Assembly: GCA_025890175.1 (NCBI GenBank)
Contig: JANPYM010000004.1
Location: 2,241,862 to 2,305,861 of the forward strand
DNA: 64,000 nt
Origin: Ciborinia camelliae
Taxonomy: Eukaryota > Ascomycota > Leotiomycetes > Helotiales > Sclerotiniaceae
Reading direction: 5' to 3'
The notes under the pieces are model-generated. The model was given only the letters and a program-made list of their open reading frames with translations, did not search any database and was not told the origin of the DNA. Positions 56,027 through 64,000 of this stretch are shown one piece after another; position 1 is the stretch's first letter; each line of letters opens with the position of its first letter. A program made the translations under genes and the position numbers.

Positions 56027-58241
56027 ATGGTTTCATTCTTTTACAGCAAAGTGCTGTGCATCATTGGATCTTACATTCGTTTTATTCGCATATATGATTA
56101 TTGCCCCGCCCCCGCTCCACATTCATCGATTCCAGTTAATCATACCCCGACTAATCGCTCTCGTTGGGGAAATTACAACATACACACAGATTACTACAAA
56201 AAGTGGCCCACGACAAACAATGTCCGAGAGGTATGAAAGCTGCAGTGTTTTAGTTCTTGCTCTGATGTCAATACTAGTATGATTTGGTTGTCAGTAACGA
56301 GTGGATTGCGCCGGATGGAGTCCCAGTTCTAGGAATGGTGTTCAACTCCCAATTTCCTGGTCCTATGATTGAGGTAAGTTCGTACAATCCTCACGATTAT
56401 CCACTGACTAATTTCTGATTGTAGGCAGATTGGGGGGATACTTTGAGTATGAGCTATGGTATTGGTGAAATGCATGCAGACTGACATGCTGTAAAGGAAT
56501 AACGGTGCACAACAAGTTGGGGAATCTGAATGGTACAACCGTCCATTGGCATGGTATCCGCCAATTGAACAGCAATTGGCAGGATGGAGTTCCAGGAGTG
56601 ACGCAATGTCCGATTACGGTAATTCATACCTTGTTATCCCAAAAATGAAATACTAAGGCGCAGTAGCCGTATGAGTCTTATACATACGAATTCCAAGTGA
56701 CACAGTATGGCGTATCTTGGTATCATAGCCATTTTGCCCCGCAATGTAAGAAGCCTTTGTAGCATCATCCATTCTTTTCTAATCGATATCAATTAACAAT
56801 TGTGTTAGATCCGGCTGGACTTTATGGGCCCCTGAAAATTAATGGACCAACGAGTCAGAACTACGATGTTGATCTTGGTCCATTAATGATATCGGATTGG
56901 TTTCATGAAAATCCTTTCTCATTATTCTATGCCGAACTATGTTGTGGGCCTCTTTTCACAACTTCGCGCCTACTACAAGGGCAAGGAGTCTACTACAATG
57001 AAAGCACGGGTGTCACGAGTGGTAGCTACTATTCACTTGATATGGTTAAAGGAACAACGTACAAAATTAGCATGATGAATGCTGGTACTTCGACCCAATA
57101 CACTTTTTGGATTGATGGCCACACATTCACTGTGGTTTCGACAGACTTTGTGCCGATCAAGGGTTACCAAACAGATACCCTTAATATCGCTGTTGGTAAG
57201 TCAAATTGGGCAGTCACAAGCTGCAATCTTACTACCTACTTATTAAATGTCATGTAGGTCAACGATATGATATCATTGTCAAGGCAAACGCAGATACTTC
57301 TAATGGCACAAATTTCTGGATCCATGCTAGGGACTGTAACGACCCGACCCAAAATTCTACTATAGGTATTCTCAGATATGACTCCAAATCAAAAGAATAT
57401 CCACCCGATCTTCAAGATAATCGACCGAACTTTGGATGTCTGGACCCCACAGCCAATGATGTGGTTCCTGTCGTATCCAGGAAGGTGGGAAATCCAAGCA
57501 ATCAACTTACTCCGGAACAATACCTCAATGCGTCCTTGCAGCCTTTTCCTAGGCTCGACCCCAATACACGCCTCGTGAAATGGAGTCTGAAAGAATATCC
57601 TTTGTCTCTCAACTGGAGTCTTCCCTCTCTCAAACTTATTCAAGACAATAAAGATACAACGGGCGTGTCTTTCCCAAAAGAATATGTTCCAATATTCCTT
57701 AATTACCCGGATAATGATTGGCTATATTTCCTCATCGAAGGCATGTACAATACTACGGATCCAAATGTAATTGTTATCAACACCACTCATCCCATTCATT
57801 TACATGGTCATGACTTTTCAGTATTGGCCCAATCAAACACACCCTTTAATGCTTCGACATTTTCACTGAACTTGGATAACCCTCCCAGAAGGGACACTGC
57901 AATTTTACCCCAAAATGGATACTTGGTCATTGGCTTTGAGATGGATAACCCAGGGGCCTGGCTTCTTCACTGCCATATAGTAAGTGATGCTAATCCCTTC
58001 ACCTCTGACAATGAAATGTTCTTTCCAGTCGATCAGGGCTAATTTTGTTTTGTTCTAGTCTTGGCACGCATCTTCTGGAATGGCAGTGCAATTTGTCACG
58101 AGTGCGGGCAAACTCCAACGCATGGTTAAGAAGGCCGGAATAATGTCAGGTATGAACAAACAATGCGACGATTGGGCGAGCTGGTATGATTATAATAACA
58201 TACCTTCCAACTATACTCAAGATTCCGAGTCTGGAATTTAG
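56027..58241 (+). CDS. Multicopper oxidase, laccase (eight exons)
   Basis: Exons are 56027-56230, 56278-56373, 56425-56446, 56497-56618, 56667-56745, 56809-57195, 57258-57979 and 58059-58241. Phases agree, giving about 604 aa. All four copper signatures are complete: [27 protein letters not shown] and [16 protein letters not shown]. The intron before the last exon splits [22 protein letters not shown] opens cupredoxin domain 1. [13 protein letters not shown] lies in domain 1-2 and [16 protein letters not shown] in domain 2. The residue ten after the type-1 Cys is Met. The tail ends DSESGI, like the DSGL plug of asco-laccases. It oxidises phenols with reduction of O2 to water and is normally secreted. 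The N-terminus ([14 protein letters not shown]) is only a weak signal peptide, so the start is uncertain; an ATG ten codons upstream (55997) is the alternative. Confidence 0.9.
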
Positions 58242-59137
58242 CCCATAGGTTGAGCTTGATAGGTATTTGGTTAATTCATCCGAGGATTAGGCACGCAATT
58301 TGATATTTTCAGGATTGATTTATTTGTACAAAGTCTAGTCTTATTAATTAGTTGGGTTTAACGGTAGATGACGGTTTCTAAAATTTGGAGTTGGCTTTTA
58401 ATTTTGAGTTCGTATAGATCTGACGTAGATGGGGAGGCTTATATTCGAGAATAAGGATTTATATAGGCCGACGAAATCAACTTTATTTTTATTTTTGAAA
58501 TGATGTGACAGATTGAGAATCGAACAGCCAACAGGATGATTGACGAGTCTTGTCAGCAATGATGATCTCCCTAGGATGAGTCGCCAAGCCATTATAATGG
58601 TGTTGAGAAGGTGGTTTGCTCAAACAATGGCTGGCTTGACAGATTTGGGAGCAGATATTCAAGTATGCACTTCGAATACATAAATCACATCAATTGGTTT
58701 TTCTAGCATCAATATTATGATTCAATCCTTATGGATACAAGTAGATTGATTATATCTGCTAGTAACACATTTTCTTCTGGGGTGTTACTCTACTATTCTA
58801 CAAGATTGTAATTTTAAAATATGAAAAGATGTGATATGAAGTATGAGATCAAAGATAGCTATTAGTGAATAATTGATAATCATTGTGCTGATATATAGAC
58901 ATCATTGACCAGTGGCATCATCTCGGAATCTTCCAGCTAATTTCCCCATTGTGTTCTAGCCAATTCCGAGGTGTGCCAGTCTACCATGCCTGCCTACCAT
59001 GAAATTCTGTGCAGCTCATTGTTGTTCAGAAACTTGCCTGGACAAATTCTCGACCCTACTTATTCAAGGAAAGCACCTTTGAATTTTACATGCACAACTT
59101 TTGAAACCATCCTTGTTTTTTTATCCACAGAGCAATC
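58242..59137. other. Intergenic region
   Basis: A/T-rich 0.9-kb stretch between the laccase and the DUF6604 gene. No coding or RNA feature recognised. Confidence 0.5.
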
Positions 59138-61962
59138 ATGTTGCCTAATAATCTAGCTGGTAGCTATCGACGCTACAAGGAAGATACCAATGTTTTTGCA
59201 ACATGGCTATTAAGTACTGCAGAAAGGTGTGGATACAAATCAGAATATAGCGATGAGACTCCCCAACAGCAATCTGCGCAACCTCGAACAAGTGCCAGGC
59301 TCAAGGGAAAAGCAAGAAAGCAGGCCAAGAAAACGGCAGCCGCCTCACCACTGACTTTCCCGACTTCCCCGACTTTCCTGACCGCCAAACTCAAGCGTAT
59401 CTCAACGAAAGAGATGTTACTACAAGCCGAGATGGTGGCAAATTTCAAGAAGCGACCAGTAGAGATGCCAATGGATATTCGCAATATCTTGGAGCGTGCG
59501 ATTAGGGCACGAACCCGCTGTGCTACTGTGAGGCCAACCACCCCCTAGAAAGGATATTGTAAATTACGATGTGATAGCGTGCTAACCGAGTCTCGCAGTG
59601 GTTTCGAAGTGCCAAGACCGACGAAGACAAAGAATCGAACCGCACGCATGAGCATTTCATTGCCACGCTTGAGATGGCTCTGACCATTCTCGAGCCATGC
59701 ATGGAAAAGGCAAAAGTTGCTGGTTCTTCTTCCCCCCCAAAAGGAGAAAACGATATACCTCATGGCAAGAATCCCTATGGTATGCTGGAGGTTGAAGATG
59801 TTGGCGGAGACAGCCTCGACATCACAACGACCGACATTATCACCGTTTCTAAAGTTGATACGAATAAAGGTCACAACATTTGCGAATTGGACATTGAGAG
59901 TAAGGCGGACTTAGATTTCGTCGTCTTTTGCTTCTTCGAGGATCTACAACGCATTCAAGAGTATTTAAAGGAGACTTGGAAATTAGTAGCAAAGGGAGAA
60001 TTAGACACGGTAACTGCCGCCCTTGTATCCAATTTGTCCCTCAATCTGGCACGTCAAACTGAGGATGAGCTCATCTCTACCTACCCGAATTTCTTTGGAA
60101 AGGTACCATCTTATATCAGCATTGCGACAGTTCTACATGAGGTCCAACTCAACAACAGCAGAGTAGAACGACAAGACGGCGTATCTAAGAGTTCTTCCTT
60201 GGACGAGTTTATATACTATTCGACTTTTTTGATCCTATACAAGTATCAGAAATTCGGACAAATGCAAAGCAATGGTGCACAATGTGTCATTCCTATGAAT
60301 ACAATGTTCTCTACAGTGGATTCGGCCTTCACTAGATTGGGAATTCCTGTTATGCCTGCGATGGCAGCTACCAATGCCAGTTGGAAGAATGAGGATATGT
60401 TACTTTCTCAGATGCTCATCGATCTCACGAAAAGTGAGTATGTCACGTTCTACAACAGTATGAACTTCAACGAAGAAATCAAGAAGCAGAGACAAGCCTC
60501 CGGAACCACTGTACCATGGCCATTTGAAGATGAATTTACGAAAGGTCTCATATCATCCAGTGTTACAGACAATATCAGAGTCTCCGTTGTGTTTGGAGCT
60601 AGGGCTATCATGGATATTGTGCAGATCTTGGGCGATGATGCCGGCAATGCCTACGAAAGTTTACGTCGAAAAGCTTCTGTTGCATCTCACACTCTGAGAA
60701 TTCGTTTTGACCGTACAAAGGAGGCTGGCTTTCAAAATAGTCTTAAGGAACTGGATAGAGATTGGATCACCCAAGCAGCGACACAACGAGCAATCGACTT
60801 GGGACACAGAATTCAAGAGACTGTGAAGAACAGCGCGTTTGTACGAGTCAAAAGCTCCCATTTACGGGCAATGAAGAATGTTATTCCAGACCATCATTCC
60901 CTGTTCGACGAATTCAAGAACCTAAAGCGGGAAACTATCTGGCCCTCGGAAGACAGAGCATTTTACTACAATAATAATCCGATATACTGCGGACTTGAAT
61001 GGTTTAGAATCGCCATCAACATGGAAAAAGAAGGCATCATTCTTTGCAACACGGTTACTTCTTTCTTCGCCGTGGCACATCTTTACAATGCCCTCAGACA
61101 AGACGGTTTTATCCAGGGTAAATGGGCTGCGTTAGATAATGCCATTGCCCTTCATCTAGGGCAGCTCTTTAACGGAATCCTTCCCACCAGCGGTAAACAA
61201 ATCATAAGTCGATTCTTAATGAAGACCGGAGTTCCGGCTAGTGCTTTTGCACGAAACTGTCGCCAATCTTCAAAAGCAATGAATCTCGGCGTGGATGTGG
61301 TCAGGGGCACAGCAAACATGCTCAAACCTACAGAAATATCCCAAGCGTTAATGGACTATCTCGAAGATCCTACAGCTGCTGATAGACTTCTCATGCAATC
61401 TCAGATCTATGAGCGTTTGAATACTACTGGCAATAAAGCCAAAGTCCGTCAACATACGCCTCTCGAAATTCTAAAAGGCATGAGGGAATGGCTACCACAG
61501 ATTATAGCCAGAATCGAGACGCCCTATATCACCCTCACACGGCAGTGTAGTCTTCTGCTTGTACGTATCAGAGAAGCTTTCAACAAAGAGCTCGGCATAG
61601 ACAACAAAATCGGTCGCGTTGATTGCGCTGAAGTCCATCCTCATGAAAATGTTATGACGGTAATGAACACCTTAGGCGAGGCTTACAGTACAGAGTTGTC
61701 AGATGATGGCGATCCAAATGCTCCTCAAGCCACAGTGTTACAAATCCCCAGATTGCTCATAGCAGCTCGAGTCACAGAAGAGTTCCTCAAAAATGTGGAT
61801 AAGGAGGAGCCTGTTAAGCCTTTCCCTGTACCTGAGTCGACGCAATTGGTCCGTGAGTTGAGTCAGAAAGGAAAGGATCTACAGGAGAAATATCTGGCGG
61901 GTGACCATAGCCCCGAAGTCCTAGATGGACTAAGAATGGCGTTTGCTGAGGCTTCAATGTAG
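59138..61962 (+). CDS. DUF6604-domain protein, 917 aa (two exons)
   Basis: Exons are 59138-59527 and 59599-61962, separated by a 71-base phase-0 intron (GTGAGG...CAG). The N-terminus LAGSYRRYKEDTNVFATWLLSTAERCGY is the typical opening of fungal DUF6604 proteins. A basic Ala/Lys/Ser linker follows (TSARLKGKARKQAKK). DIRNILERAIRARTRCAT|WFRSAKTDEDKESNRTHEHFIATLEMALTIL crosses the splice and matches the second part of the domain. The remaining 650 residues are soluble and mostly helical, with HLYNALRQDGFIQGKW, EWLPQIIARIETPY and a Lys-rich tail. No catalytic motif is recognised and no transmembrane segment is seen. The family is common in plant-associated ascomycetes and its function is unknown. 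Confidence 0.88.
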
Positions 61963-63947
61963 ATAGTTGGTGCTGAAATAATAGATTAAGTATGTACATA
62001 GTAAATGATTTTAGTAACAACTCAATATTTATGCCTCCGCTGAACAATTGGTGATCTAGTCTGAACTAATATGGTAAGGAATTTTCAAGCCCCGGGGATA
62101 CAATAAGCGAATCTCGTCTTCAGTCTATCGGGCAACATGTCTCAACTTTTGTAAACATTAAATACAATGCATCCTATTATCTAATCATATTTGAAGAAAC
62201 GTCTTTTACATTCGCATCTTTTGATCCCAGCAAACATCTTCAACCCGGGCAAATGAGGCGAAAAATCCCCATGTTTGAATCTCTAAAACAATAGGTGACT
62301 TTAGCCTGAGACCTTCGTGATGAGAATATTCAAATTTTAGGTGATTATGCTATCGCGGAGGACTCGAATCTAAACAAAATTAATGGAATGCCTTCATTTT
62401 TCGGTTTCTAATTATGATATTCTAATCCAAGACAACGAAATTCGATGAAATATCGTTAGTATCCGGATTTTCTAGTAATAATCAGCATACATAGCCAAAA
62501 TAGATAAGATGTTTATATGGCCAACATCTGTATCCATTATCAATAATGAGATACTTAAACATCAATGAATTTAACGAGACGTGTTAACTGTCTGAACTTC
62601 ATTACTAAAATGGGTGAACTCTAGTCTGAAAAATATAACAAGATATTTACACAAAACCATGACTGTTGGAATCACCATGGGTGGTGAAGACGGATATACT
62701 ATAGTATGCAGTGTATTCGGCTCGAATTCTAAAAACTATGCTACAGATGATCTATATAAGCCCGCTAGCGCATTGCTTAGCGCTGGCGTGCCGTAGGCAC
62801 GTGATTTATCCAATAATGACCTAATCGCACAACCAAGGAGTTCAGTATAATTATACAAGACGATATATTTTCAACATATATAGTGTCATGCCTAGGCCCC
62901 TACCTAGTGAATGCCATGTAGTTATGAAGGGGTCTTGATCTCTTGAATAGGATCCTTTCCTCTTCAGCATAGTTTTTTTATCTGATTGCATATCTACGAT
63001 TCTACTTAGGATTAAAAGTGACGCGCGTGACACATCCCACGTTAATAAATTTCATTTCTACATTTCTAATCCCCGAAAGAATTCGAACGCATTCCAAAAC
63101 ATTTCCCACATTGAACTTCATTGTTTTTGGAGCCATTGATTGAGATGGTGGAATCGAAATTGGGATTTTCCAGAATATCGAGATTTCGAATTTTCCGGTC
63201 CCCCCTTAAGTTTTTGATCTTGTTGGTGTTTACCACTCCTCCTGTCCCACCGCAGATCCTTCAACACTCTTTTATATATACTTAAAGGGGTTTCTATTAA
63301 CATATAACCTCAATTTATGATCCAATATTGTCAAGATAATCATGTGATATAGATGCGATATAGCTAGTACGGTGAGGGGGTGATTATTGTTGTAGGGTAG
63401 AGAGGTTGATTATTATCAGAACTATGATCCTGAGATTATATAGGCCCACTCTCTCATTGCACCTGCCATATTGGTCCTTCACAACGGTCTAGTCTCTTGA
63501 CTGGCCCAGGAACTAGTGAACCGGCATTCGAGTAAACGCAAAGAGTAGTTTTAACAAAATGAGCCGAAATACAATATACGGTGTGAACACCACAGTACTT
63601 ACTATTCGTCTTCACCACTGGGATGGTGATACCAACAAATATTAGGTATCAATAAGCAAATATGATACTCCTAACTAATTAATTTGGTACTTACCTAGTC
63701 TGCTCAGCCGACACTAGTACACTAGCTTATACGCTAATAAATACGCACCTCTACGTAGATCCGTTATCCATAAACTATTATATATATACAATTATTAATC
63801 GTATGTACCTGGGATGACCAGTAATACGGTAGGAAGGAAGTACAGGGTAGAATTATGGTAGATTGAGTTGACTAAGGAGTATGTATTTGGTGGCAGCCCA
63901 GCTGCCCTTATATGCTACTCCCCCATTCCCTATGCGGTATAACTTAC
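61963..63947. other. A/T-rich gene-poor region at the right edge
   Basis: No gene is supported; frames do not exceed 77 codons and lack domains. It contains a CCTAGGCCCCTACCTAGTG motif at about 62891, a hairpin TCACCA-CTGGGA-TGGTGA at 63612-63629, TATATATATA at about 63779-63789 and an imperfect GGCAGCCCAGCTGCC palindrome at 63892-63906. Confidence 0.5.
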
Positions 63948-63983
63948 CACGTGATCCCTGATCATGTGACCGGAAACCATGTG
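63948..63983. promoter_or_regulatory. Three CAYGTG E-box-like motifs at exact 15-bp spacing
   Basis: CACGTG at 63948, CATGTG at 63963 and CATGTG at 63978, each followed by A and then C or T. They could belong to the promoter of a gene beyond the window or to a repeat end. Function is not known from sequence alone. Confidence 0.45.
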
Positions 63984-64000
63984 ACCTGATTCCCCAATAA

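Noticed and set aside
56661..56666. In-frame TAG in the laccase as evidence of a pseudogene
   Set aside because: The TAG is removed if the second AG of the CAGTAG acceptor is used. All copper motifs and the rest of the frame are intact.
50942..61962. Secondary-metabolite or lignocellulose gene cluster formed by GH3, MYND, laccase and DUF6604 genes
   Set aside because: No backbone synthase, transporter or dedicated regulator is present, and the adjacent genes have unrelated functions. Co-location looks incidental.
63400..64000. Possible minus-strand LTR of a retrotransposon, with TATA-like box and a TGGTATCACC primer-site-like sequence near 63625
   Set aside because: No CA/TG LTR ends, no second LTR and no gag-pol coding sequence are visible, and the primer-site match is short. 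The feature was not called.
1..64000. CRISPR array or bacterial-type operon
   Set aside because: No direct-repeat/spacer pattern is seen. The genes have spliceosomal introns and eukaryotic RNA genes.

Overview
The window is nuclear DNA of a filamentous ascomycete. Coding genes carry short introns (50-168 bases) with GT...AG ends. There is a dispersed 5S rRNA gene and an intron-bearing tRNA-Phe. The protein repertoire is typical of Pezizomycotina: AreA/NIT2-type GATA factor, multicopper laccase, GH3 and GH27 glycosidases, and DUF6594/DUF6604 proteins. The protein flavour suggests Leotiomycetes (Botrytis/Sclerotinia-like), but that placement is an impression and not a search result.

Layout. 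0-8 kb: 3' part of a GH27 alpha-galactosidase, a complete three-exon GNA1 on the minus strand, an AIF/FSP1-like flavoprotein, a small Pol III island (5S rRNA, tRNA-Phe), and a single-pass Ser/Thr-rich membrane protein. 8-16 kb: no gene I can support; it holds a 362-bp pogo/Fot1-like MITE with TA target duplication. 16-25 kb: the areA GATA factor (three exons, 1001 aa) inside very long microsatellite-rich flanks, with GATA-motif clusters in its leader or promoter. 25-36 kb is gene dense: ribosomal protein eS30, a secreted CREG-like split-barrel protein, a six-exon DUF262 protein, IPI1 (60S biogenesis) divergent from a roadblock/LC7 protein, and a DUR3 urea transporter. 39.6-42.8 kb: a 1005-aa protein of unknown function. 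42.8-50.9 kb is an accessory, decayed region with a DUF6594 pseudogene. 50.9-62 kb: a membrane-anchored GH3 beta-glucosidase, a frameshifted MYND zinc-finger gene, an eight-exon laccase and a DUF6604 protein. 62-64 kb: no gene, ending in three evenly spaced E-box-like motifs.

How it fits together. Carbohydrate and phenolic degradation (GH27, GH3, laccase), cell-wall amino-sugar supply (GNA1) and nitrogen scavenging (AreA and its classic target class, urea permease) are represented, but I see no obvious gene cluster. No wholly new system is apparent. The observations most worth checking are the DUF6594 pseudogene whose three stops all fit C-to-T change, the MYND gene with three single-base deletions at short homopolymer runs, an in-frame intron of the 1005-aa gene that would encode a hydrophobic segment, splice-site oddities in the laccase, GATA arrays upstream of areA, and a palindromic CCTACCTAGGTAGG-type motif scattered only through intergenic DNA.

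Exon boundaries were assigned by eye from GT/AG sites, reading phase and remembered family consensus. No alignment or expression data were available.
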